Source: Pyrodictiaceae archaeon
GTDB lineage: Archaea; Thermoproteota; Thermoprotei_A; Sulfolobales; Pyrodictiaceae
DNA: 64,000 bases
Direction of reading: 5' to 3'
Assembly (NCBI GenBank): GCA_027036135.1
Contig: JALVSY010000007.1
Coordinates: 314,880 to 378,879, forward strand
Each line of letters begins with the position of its first letter. Position 1 is the first letter of the stretch. Position numbers and translations under genes: made by a program. The notes beneath the pieces were generated by a model. That model saw only the letters and a program-made list of their open reading frames with translations, was not told the DNA's origin and ran no database searches. This document shows positions 8,871 through 16,200 of this stretch, piece after piece.

Positions 8871-9323
8871 ATGAGGAAGCGGCTTATCAGAATACGGGGA
8901 GGCGCATCCTATTTTAATAAATTGCTTGAAGAATATATACAAATGATTTATCGCTATAATTCCGTCATAAGGGAGACAGGTTACTACCTTAAACCAGTGC
9001 ATATAGTGACTAAGCATACAAGTGACGGTAAGAAGACATACATCTATGTGGGCAGGTACTGGTGGCGCATAAAGTACGTGGGTAAGCGAGGGAAAACCTC
9101 AAGAATAAAATGGATGTACATTGGGCGCGTAAAGCCACCCGAGCTAAGGGACTACCCAGACCCACCCCAGCACCCGTTAGTCGGACTAACCGTTGCAATT
9201 GATGGAGACGATCTCCTAGTTGACGAGAAGGCCTTGAGAAAATACCGCTGGGTATTCGAGCCACTACTAAAACAGCAGAGCGATGCCAATAAGAGCCCCA
9301 GTACAGACACAACCAATGGATAG
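8871..9323 (+). CDS. Conserved hypothetical protein
   Basis: A 150-residue soluble basic protein that I do not recognise. It starts at an ATG 20 bases after metG in the same direction and is probably co-transcribed. The N-terminal helix is amphipathic; the central part (GRYWWRIKYVGKRGKTSRIKW) is rich in aromatic and basic residues, as in nucleic-acid-binding beta structures. The C-terminal tail is Ser/Asn/Thr-rich and probably disordered. Codon use matches its neighbours, so it looks like a real resident gene. Confidence 0.7.
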   Translation: MRKRLIRIRGGASYFNKLLEEYIQMIYRYNSVIRETGYYLKPVHIVTKHTSDGKKTYIYVGRYWWRIKYVGKRGKTSRIKWMYIGRVKPPELRDYPDPPQHPLVGLTVAIDGDDLLVDEKALRKYRWVFEPLLKQQSDANKSPSTDTTNG

Positions 9324-9446
9324 GAGGCGTGAGGAACCTTCCCCTCAGCAGAGCGACAAGCGATGAAGATGAGCCATCTTGGCGGCCGCCACCGAGAACA
9401 CGCTATCTCCTCCCACCTAGTTATCTAAGAACGATACTGGTGGACA

Positions 9447-10343
9447 TTGTTGACCGAGGTAAGGGTCAGGATACTAGCAGCTGATAGCATGGGAGTACGC
9501 TCCATGGCTACCATAGTTGAGGCCGGCGGCGTGAAAATAGCTATTGATCCAGGTGTTAGTTACGCGCCTCGCCGATATGGGCTGCCTCCTCATCCGCGAG
9601 AGCTTGAGAGGCTCGAGGAGAAGAAAGAACTGATATACAGAGAGCTAATGGATACTGATATAATTGTTATAACCCATTACCACTACGATCACTATTTGTA
9701 CCATGATGATGAAGCCGAGTACTACAAGAACAAGATTCTCTTGATAAAGGATCCACGCCACAGCATAAACGTTAGCCAGAGGATAAGGGCCCATCGTCTT
9801 CTAAAGAAGATGGGTGTTGAGAACATTGCAAAAGATATACATATTCTTGATAACAATGTATACGAGATCGATAAGGGACTCGTAATAAGGGGGTCTCCTC
9901 CCGTCCCACACGGACCCGATGGCTCAAAGCTCGGCTACATAGCCATGGTCCTTATAGAGTGTTGCGGGGAACGAATAGTTCACGCCTCTGATGTTCAGGG
10001 GCCTATTTCTCGCAAAGCATTAGAGATTATAGCTGAGTGGCAGCCAACTATCCTAATCATTAGTGGCCCGCCAACATATTTCGCGGGGCTTAAGGTCGAA
10101 GAAGAACAGATTAGGCAAGGCCTGAATAATTTATCTCTACTGGCAGAAATAGTTGATGTACTTGTGGCGGATCACCACTTTGCACGGGATCTCAAGTATC
10201 TTAGTTACTTAGACCAGCTTAGGAAAATTAATACCCGGGTCTTATCAGCGGCAGAGTTCATGGGGCTCCCGGTTGAGCTTCTTGAAGCACAGCGTAAACT
10301 CTTATGGGAGAAAGACCCCTCTGATAATAATAGAGCATCTTGA
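9447..10343 (+). CDS. UPF0282 metallo-beta-lactamase-fold hydrolase
   Basis: A 298-residue archaeal MBL-fold protein of the UPF0282 type. The metal-binding HYHYDHY motif follows a strand (IIVITHYHYDHY, about residues 73-84). Further histidines (VPHGPDG, VHASDVQGP, ADHHFARD) complete the dinuclear zinc site. The start is a TTG at 9447 preceded by GGTGG. Substrate unknown; related archaeal proteins are annotated only as hydrolases. Its last 23 bases overlap the Sfm1-like gene if that starts at its CTG. Confidence 0.85.
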   Translation: MLTEVRVRILAADSMGVRSMATIVEAGGVKIAIDPGVSYAPRRYGLPPHPRELERLEEKKELIYRELMDTDIIVITHYHYDHYLYHDDEAEYYKNKILLIKDPRHSINVSQRIRAHRLLKKMGVENIAKDIHILDNNVYEIDKGLVIRGSPPVPHGPDGSKLGYIAMVLIECCGERIVHASDVQGPISRKALEIIAEWQPTILIISGPPTYFAGLKVEEEQIRQGLNNLSLLAEIVDVLVADHHFARDLKYLSYLDQLRKINTRVLSAAEFMGLPVELLEAQRKLLWEKDPSDNNRAS

Positions 10344-10941
10344 GGACCACTTTTCTCTATGGATACGGGCTGAGTATAGGCATGCTAAACAACTAGCTGG
10401 CGAGAGGCTAGTTTTCACGAATCTAGGAGAATTCCTCGCTAATGCGAGAGAGGAAAACCTCTGCCCTTGCTTCTCGGAATCGATCACCGAGTTGCAAGGA
10501 ATACTGTATAATGACCCCGGGAAAGTGATTATTCTTGACCCGCTTGCCGAGAAACTCCTTGAGCCTCAAGAGGCAGCGAATGCGGAGGCACTAGTGATTG
10601 GCGGTATACTTGGTGATAACCCGCCACGGGGTAGGACACGGCAACTCCTTACACAGAGAGCGAAGAACATGCTAGCACGTAGCCTTGGTCCGCACCAGCT
10701 GAGTATTGATGGAGCCGTCTATGTCACACTAAGAGTTGCGGAAGGCACACCTCTCGAAAAAATACCTCTTGTGCATAGACCACGCCTATACGTTGACATC
10801 GAGGGGCTCGAAGTGGAGATAGAGCTACCCTTCTCTTATCCACTAGTCAATGGCGAGCCCTTGATATCGGATGATGTTAAGGAGCTACTTGCTCGGGGGC
10901 TAGGCTACGAGGAGTACCGCGAATCGCGCGGGACTAGATAA
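10321..10941 (+). CDS. Sfm1-like SPOUT methyltransferase (PF04252 type), probable CTG start
   Basis: A 207-residue SAM-dependent methyltransferase of the SPOUT (knotted) class. The C-terminal knot region (IILDPLAEKLL, then ALVIGGILGDNPPRGRTRQL) is the family hallmark. The eukaryotic member Sfm1 methylates an arginine of ribosomal protein uS3; other members are predicted RNA methyltransferases. Homologues begin with a short hydrophobic strand followed by IEHxExxFSxW; here the matching residues LIIIEHLEDHFSLW begin at CTG 10321. The only standard start codons in the open frame are TTGs at 10273 and 10282, which would add 13-16 unrelated residues. A GGGAG at 10306-10310 precedes the CTG by ten bases. 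Confidence 0.8.
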   Translation: MIIIEHLEDHFSLWIRAEYRHAKQLAGERLVFTNLGEFLANAREENLCPCFSESITELQGILYNDPGKVIILDPLAEKLLEPQEAANAEALVIGGILGDNPPRGRTRQLLTQRAKNMLARSLGPHQLSIDGAVYVTLRVAEGTPLEKIPLVHRPRLYVDIEGLEVEIELPFSYPLVNGEPLISDDVKELLARGLGYEEYRESRGTR

Positions 10942-11224
10942 CTGAGCCTAGGAAGTAGCCGAGGAGGAGCGCTGCAGGGCTACTGAGTATACCTGCTGTA
11001 TAGTTCTCCTTGGGGCCTAGGTACTTGCTCCAGGGCCCTACATAGACTGATACAACATAGGTTACTAGGTACACGATGGGAGCTAGCCAACACATAGTGC
11101 CTCCATATAGCCCTGCTATCATGCCGAGAACTAGGCCTATGAGCGTGCGTAGTAATGCGAGTCTTGCTCTTCTAAGCCTCTTCTCCATATATGTGCTTAA
11201 TGGGTCTCGGGTGCTCAACAGCAT
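10934..11224 (-). CDS. EMC6-like small membrane protein
   Basis: A 96-residue protein with three predicted membrane segments. The pattern LRTLIGLVLGMIAGLYGGT, then a hydrophobic helix ending in WSKYLG, then YTAGILSS and a last helix, resembles EMC6/Rab5ip proteins (RTvxGxxaGixGlTG...WxKYf...fTGG...). EMC6 is a subunit of the eukaryotic ER membrane insertase with archaeal homologues. ATG 11224 overlaps the 3' end of rqcH by 53 bases; ATG 11188 would reduce this to 17. Converges on the Sfm1-like gene. The family call is by pattern only. Confidence 0.6.
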   Translation of the reverse strand: MLLSTRDPLSTYMEKRLRRARLALLRTLIGLVLGMIAGLYGGTMCWLAPIVYLVTYVVSVYVGPWSKYLGPKENYTAGILSSPAALLLGYFLGSVI

Positions 11225-13172
11225 CGCCTCTCTGGAGTCCTAGTAGCCTTGAACGGCCTGGGATCTTCTCGCGTATGTCTTCGACACTTAGAGCACTAAT
11301 TATTTCTGCATAGCTCTCCGCGGCCCTGCTATAGGCTAGTCTCTTTATTCGCTTAGCAAGAAGAGAGGGATCCTCGTCTCCCGGGACAAGTACAGCATAG
11401 ACCACTGAGCGACGACGAACTAGTTCCTCGGGGCCAACAATTACGATAGGGGCTTCGTTTTCCACGCCTATACCTATTGCAAGGCGTAGCTCTATTCCTC
11501 TGATATAGTTACGTTTACCATAAACCATGAACGCTCCCTTAGTTATATACTCGCCGGGCGGGGGAGACTTTGATACCTGGCTACCCCACACCCAGTACAC
11601 ATCTACACTCCCAATACCAGTCTTCCACGCCTTGGAGTAAGCAGCTGTAAGGAGAGCTGCCTCCCTTAGATCGGTCTCTGGGGGCTCCTCTCCCTCATTA
11701 AATAATACCACTGCTGGAGCACCACGTATATCGGCGTGCATGAATATTCGCTTACTCGTCAAGTACCTCTTAACAATCGACTCGTTCTGATCCGCGTCTC
11801 TACCACCTATGGCCAAATAACCATGGCTCGTGACTAGCCAATGATACTTCTCGTACCATTCACGGCGCCTAATCCTCGCCCTAGCCCTAGCCTTCACCTT
11901 TTCTTGTTCCTTCTCTAGGTTTCTTAGCTTCTCCTCGAGCTCTCTGAGGGCCTTTGTACCTCTCTCGATTTTCGCTCTTAGCTCTCCTATGCGCTTATAG
12001 AGATCCACTATTAATTGACTAGGATCTTTCCGAATATCGATGTCTACTAGTTCGCCGCCAATGCTTAGGACTATTTTACCCTCAGAGGGCTTTACATCAA
12101 CAACTCCCGGGCAGTTACCAATTATATAGTCCCATCCACTTTGTCTGCGTACACGATTAGCGCACTCAAGTGCCTCGTAGACGAGCTGGATATTCTCTGC
12201 TATCATCTGCGCTCTCTTCTCAAGAACTGAGACCTTCTCGAAAAGCTGGCTGAGATTTCGCTTGGCCTGCTCTATTGATGTAAGGAGCTTTGCTCGCTCA
12301 GCCGCTATCAGTGCTGCTCTCTTATTTTCCTCCTCGCCGCGAAGTGGCTCAATAAAGTACTCGTCAAGAGCTTCACTAAGGTTTCCAAACTCCCTAACAG
12401 AGAAACCATAGCCACGCTGAAGTCCAATAGGCTTAAACGGAGTCACTGTTAACGGCTCGTTGCCGAGAACCATGTAGCCGCGGGCTTCTAGGCTTTCACG
12501 ATATAGCTGCTTAAATGTATCTACGATATCACGGGTTCGGTCTATGAGTTGTTCGCAAGTAGCAGAGCCCGGCTCGATACCTATGCGTAGGAGAGCTTCC
12601 TCTACGGCTTCACCTGGATACCCAAGCTCTCTCACTATACTCCTAACAGGATCACACCCACTACTGCCAAGAATCTTTGATAATATGGCCTCTTCCAGTT
12701 CTAGAGGATGAATACTTCTACTAGGTGGTGCTACATACTTAGAGCCGCGCCTAATTTCGCGGTCACGCAGCTTCATGGTTGAACTAGTCTGTATTATAGT
12801 ATCTTCTGCATCTAGAAGCGCAAGGATTCCCCGAGGCAGTAACTCAACTACAGCGCTGAATACTTCACCACGATGACGAAACTCCATCCTAACTATTCTA
12901 TCAAAACCTAGTTGTTCCGCATGGTCAAAGATAGCGCCACGTAGATACTTACGCAGCCCCATAACGAATGGAGGCGGCATACCTTTTTCAGACACATCAT
13001 ACTTAGTGAAATGGAGTCTCTCGCCCGGCACGACTATTAGTCTCGCATCAATACCTACTGATTTGAATCGGAATAAGAAACCATTCTCATAAGCATATAT
13101 ATTGTATAAACGACTGCCCTTTATTCTAGCATTAATCTCACTTACCACGGCAACTACGTCGTAACTTGTCAT
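11172..13172 (-). CDS. rqcH: Archaeal RqcH/NEMF (NFACT) ribosome quality-control factor
   Basis: Homologue of bacterial RqcH and eukaryotic Rqc2/NEMF, which bind obstructed large ribosomal subunits with peptidyl-tRNA and support C-terminal tailing of nascent chains. Domain order is NFACT-N (about residues 1-190) with the conserved D91-R92 pair in LGFDRIVRMEF, a helix-hairpin segment, a long charged coiled coil (about 300-440) and the NFACT-R domain (about 450-560, with the ADIRGAPAVVL strand). I start it at ATG 13172 (MTSYDVVAVV, as in homologues) rather than the upstream codon at 13229, which adds 19 unrelated residues. It is followed by the overlapping EMC6-like gene. Confidence 0.9.
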   Translation of the reverse strand: MTSYDVVAVVSEINARIKGSRLYNIYAYENGFLFRFKSVGIDARLIVVPGERLHFTKYDVSEKGMPPPFVMGLRKYLRGAIFDHAEQLGFDRIVRMEFRHRGEVFSAVVELLPRGILALLDAEDTIIQTSSTMKLRDREIRRGSKYVAPPSRSIHPLELEEAILSKILGSSGCDPVRSIVRELGYPGEAVEEALLRIGIEPGSATCEQLIDRTRDIVDTFKQLYRESLEARGYMVLGNEPLTVTPFKPIGLQRGYGFSVREFGNLSEALDEYFIEPLRGEEENKRAALIAAERAKLLTSIEQAKRNLSQLFEKVSVLEKRAQMIAENIQLVYEALECANRVRRQSGWDYIIGNCPGVVDVKPSEGKIVLSIGGELVDIDIRKDPSQLIVDLYKRIGELRAKIERGTKALRELEEKLRNLEKEQEKVKARARARIRRREWYEKYHWLVTSHGYLAIGGRDADQNESIVKRYLTSKRIFMHADIRGAPAVVLFNEGEEPPETDLREAALLTAAYSKAWKTGIGSVDVYWVWGSQVSKSPPPGEYITKGAFMVYGKRNYIRGIELRLAIGIGVENEAPIVIVGPEELVRRRSVVYAVLVPGDEDPSLLAKRIKRLAYSRAAESYAEIISALSVEDIREKIPGRSRLLGLQRGDAVEHPRPIKHIYGEEA

Positions 13173-13334
13173 ACTTTTCTTAGGCTTAATCACTGCTAAA
13201 ACCCTTTTCCATACTATTGTACAAAACATTAATGCTAAGCATAATTATTTGTAACTTTAAGCAAGAAGATATTATTAATCTCTCAAGACACATAATTGAC
13301 AAAAATGCCTTCTAAATATACTGAATATACTGCT

Positions 13335-13661
13335 TTACTTCTTCGCCTTTATTAAGTAAATGGATGCTCTCCTGTTGGGCGAATAGAGTTCTATTAACCC
13401 CTCAGCCTCTAACCGCCTTAAGACTCGCTTGGCTAAGCTCAGTGTCATACTATACTTCTCTGCAAGAATATATGGGGTTAAGTATTTCTCTCTACGTATC
13501 TCTCGTACAATTCTCTTGTAGAGATCCTCTGGCACGAATGCTGTATATTCTCTCCCGGCGCGCTCTGCCAAGCACAGCACCCGAGAGTAAAAGGCGCTTC
13601 TAGCCCCTATTCTTAAAAGTAATGCGCCTATAGCACGATAGGGATAAACAATTGCTAGCAA
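13335..13661 (-). CDS. Winged-helix protein resembling ribosomal protein S25e
   Basis: The C-terminal ~75 residues (VPEDLYKRIVREI, then KYLTPYILAEKYSMTLSLAKR and LEAEGLIELYS) closely match the winged-helix core of archaeal/eukaryotic S25e. Unlike normal S25e, the N-terminal ~35 residues are hydrophobic and lack the lysine-rich tail; I found no alternative frame that encodes one. A strong TATA (ATTTAAAT, 13693-13700) predicts a nearly leaderless transcript beginning close to TTG 13661. It is either the S25e gene with an unusual tail or an S25e-derived DNA-binding protein. Confidence 0.6.
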   Translation of the reverse strand: MLAIVYPYRAIGALLLRIGARSAFYSRVLCLAERAGREYTAFVPEDLYKRIVREIRREKYLTPYILAEKYSMTLSLAKRVLRRLEAEGLIELYSPNRRASIYLIKAKK

Positions 13662-13692
13662 CTAGTTAAAAACTAATCAAAAATAATATAAT

Positions 13693-13700
13693 ATTTAAAT
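13693..13700 (-). promoter_or_regulatory. TATA element of the S25e-like gene
   Basis: ATTTAAAT on the minus strand, about 26-30 bases upstream of the predicted near-leaderless start at 13661. Confidence 0.5.
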
Positions 13701-13721
13701 AGGCGGGTAAAATATTTTTAT

Positions 13722-13946
13722 CTAGCCCTCGGCTGTTTTCTCGCCCTCCTCGGTGAGCTTATAGACTCCTTCCTCGACTTTTTCTACGAGGCCAAGTCGT
13801 CTAAGTTTCCTCATCTTTGCAGCAACCCTTCTAGCATCGAGACCGGCTTTAGCCGCTATTTCTTTGGGTCTTGCTGGTTTTCCTAGTTCCTTCATTGCTT
13901 TGAGAATAGCCATGTCTATCTCGTCAAGCTCTGATCCAAGAGCCAT
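13722..13946 (-). CDS. Small winged-helix DNA-binding protein
   Basis: A 74-residue one-domain winged-helix protein (IDMAILKAMKELGKPARPKEIAAKAG, DARRVAAKMRKLRRLGLVEK, GVYKLTEEG). The layout is that of small archaeal transcription or chromatin-associated regulators. ATG 13946 is preceded ten bases upstream by GGAGG, which favours it over the GTG at 13955. Target unknown. AT-rich DNA surrounds the gene. Confidence 0.75.
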   Translation of the reverse strand: MALGSELDEIDMAILKAMKELGKPARPKEIAAKAGLDARRVAAKMRKLRRLGLVEKVEEGVYKLTEEGEKTAEG

Positions 13947-14131
13947 GGGTCTCACCCCTCCTTACTACTGGAACTCTTAGCCCTCATTTAGTATATTATA
14001 TAACTAGAAACATAGAGGCTCCAGGTTTTAAGCATTTATTAATAAGTTACTATTATCTACTAAATATATCCTTATACGCTTAACAAAACTTTATAAAAAA
14101 ATATATCATAAATTTCTAAATTTAGAATTAT

Positions 14132-15244
14132 CTAATTATTTTTAGCACTAGTTTTCTCCTTTCGCGCAATTTTCCTTAGGTTGCGATAGTAGGCTTGCAG
14201 GGGACTACGTGTACCACAATCAGCTTTACAAATACCGAGCGTTTTCATTTTTTCACAGCTGTATACAAGGTATTTCTTTCCAGAGCCACGTAGTCCTGCT
14301 AGGTGCTCGACTTGATAACGCGTTATTTTCTCGTTAAAATCCGGCATGTTTCTAAACAAGTCTACAACACTATCGATCTCTGCACCTATGTTTAGCATAA
14401 AAGTTGCTAATGCGAATCGCTCGTGATGGCTAAGGTTCTCTCCTCTTCTAGCCCGTTCAACCAGATCCGCTATACAGGGAGGGAATGCTTCCTCTACTAT
14501 GACTCCCTTAGGTATGACTGTTTTTCCTCTATTGGTAAACCTTGGCTTACGCGATTCGGATAAGACTTTCTTTATTTTCTCTATCAGCTTATTGAGGGGC
14601 TCGTTCAGCTCTTGAGGTACCTCGCTAGACAAGCTACTTACTTGTTTCTCGATAAATATCGTTAGTGCTTCTTTAACTACTCTTAGAACTTGATTCTTTT
14701 TCAAATATATGAACCCTCTTAGAACCGGCATATTTATTGGTTTCCATGCTGGATCTCCTAGGAGTCTTTTTGCGACTTGAACGTATTCTACAAAGGTCAT
14801 AGAGAAGTCAAATACATTATAAACAATAACGCCGCGAACAATGGCAACAGGTTCGCGATATAGTGCTTTTTTATAAACAAGACTGCGTAGCCCCACATGT
14901 CTAGCTATAGCCGCAATGACCTCATCTGGTTCATCTCTCATGAAGCTATGTGCACGCTCTGCTTCGCTGAGAGCCAAGCGTGAAATAAGCCATCTATCAC
15001 TAATTAGGGACGAGGCCAGTGACGCGAGATAATACGAGAGAACCTCTTCTTCAACGCTTGGGGCCGGTTTAGGTACTCTACCCCTACTGATAACGCTTTC
15101 TATACGTTTCAATGCATTCTCAACTATACCTTGCTTTAGCTTTATGACTTGGTGAGGAAGAAGACCATACTTACGAGTAGCTATTTCCTCGGGGTCCGCG
15201 AGGAAGGGGTAAAGCCTAAGATCTATTATCGCGGCTTGTGGCAA
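14132..15244 (-). CDS. priL: DNA primase large subunit
   Basis: Regulatory subunit of the archaeal/eukaryotic primase, which with PriS starts RNA or DNA primers. Conserved features are YLKKNQ in the middle domain and the C-terminal Fe-S domain: AFPPC, then CEKMKTLGICKADC. The cysteines of these motifs would ligate the 4Fe-4S cluster. The open frame reaches back to 15406, where it would overlap the divergent nucS start by 16 bases. Family similarity begins near IIDLRLYPFL, so I prefer TTG 15244 (371 residues), though the start is uncertain. priS is not in the window. Confidence 0.85.
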   Translation of the reverse strand: MPQAAIIDLRLYPFLADPEEIATRKYGLLPHQVIKLKQGIVENALKRIESVISRGRVPKPAPSVEEEVLSYYLASLASSLISDRWLISRLALSEAERAHSFMRDEPDEVIAAIARHVGLRSLVYKKALYREPVAIVRGVIVYNVFDFSMTFVEYVQVAKRLLGDPAWKPINMPVLRGFIYLKKNQVLRVVKEALTIFIEKQVSSLSSEVPQELNEPLNKLIEKIKKVLSESRKPRFTNRGKTVIPKGVIVEEAFPPCIADLVERARRGENLSHHERFALATFMLNIGAEIDSVVDLFRNMPDFNEKITRYQVEHLAGLRGSGKKYLVYSCEKMKTLGICKADCGTRSPLQAYYRNLRKIARKEKTSAKNN

Positions 15245-15390
15245 GACCTTATCAACCGCCTTAGGCCCTATTAGGTAAACACAGCACACCCCTTGAGAAG
15301 CATTACTCGAGGTAATAGCGTAAATAGGGTTTGGGCAAATTAGGCAAGAAAGATCCTGGAGGGGCCTGGTAAGCAAATAGGGTTGTTGCG

Positions 15391-16200
15391 ATGAGTGAAG
15401 AGCCACATATACATGTACTCCATAATCCCGGCATCAATGAAGCAGCTAGACAGATAACGCAGGGAGTTGCACAGAGAGACTTCATAATTATACTGACAAG
15501 GTGTAGCGTAGAGTATGAAGGAAGGGGGGCGAGCAAGCTTGGCTCAGGTGATCGCCTTATAATAGTAAAGCCTGATGGAGCTGTACTCGTTCATAGACCT
15601 ACGGGATATTCTCCTGTAAACTGGCAACCAGAGAGTCATGTCATTAACGTAGATGTTTTGAAAGATGCCGTGGTGCTGCGAAGCGTGAGACGAAGGCCTA
15701 AGGAGATACTAGTAATTAGGCTAGAGCAAGTATACCTCCTCGTTAGAGCTAAGGGGCTTACCGATAAAGCCGAGTTTATAGAGTACATGGACGAGGCCGA
15801 GATATCTGATTACATAGCTCGGCACCCCGAGGTAGTTGAACAGGGACTTCAGATTATTTCGCGCGAGCGAAGAGTAGGCGAGGGATACGTAGACATACTA
15901 GCAAGGGATAAGGATAACAATTATGTCATTATTGAGGTGAAACGCGTCACAGCAAACGAGGATGCAGTTAAACAACTCTATAGCTACATAGAGGAACTCC
16001 GAAAAGCCAATCCCGAGGCACCTATCCGGGGCATACTCGTTGCCCCGTCCATAACAAAGGACGCACTTATTCTCCTAAACAGCCTTGGCCTAGAGTACAA
16101 GCAAATAGACCCAGCAAGGCTTCATAGGGAAGCAAAGAAAGAGAAGCACAGTAGATATTCACGTTCACTACTCGAATATCTAGAAAGAAAGAAGGGCTAA
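15391..16200 (+). CDS. nucS: Endonuclease NucS/EndoMS
   Basis: RecB-like nuclease that cuts mismatched DNA on both strands (EndoMS) in archaea and actinobacteria lacking MutS-MutL, and that also binds branched DNA. The N-terminal domain has VEYEGRGASKLGSGDRLIIVKPDG (about residues 34-57). The C-terminal nuclease motifs are GYVDILARD and IIEVKRV (D and E-x-K catalytic residues, about 168-192), followed by a QLYSY helix. The length of 269 residues is normal. It is divergent from the primase subunit, a sensible replication/repair pairing, and converges on the pilus platform gene with a 4-base overlap. Confidence 0.93.
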   Translation: MSEEPHIHVLHNPGINEAARQITQGVAQRDFIIILTRCSVEYEGRGASKLGSGDRLIIVKPDGAVLVHRPTGYSPVNWQPESHVINVDVLKDAVVLRSVRRRPKEILVIRLEQVYLLVRAKGLTDKAEFIEYMDEAEISDYIARHPEVVEQGLQIISRERRVGEGYVDILARDKDNNYVIIEVKRVTANEDAVKQLYSYIEELRKANPEAPIRGILVAPSITKDALILLNSLGLEYKQIDPARLHREAKKEKHSRYSRSLLEYLERKKG

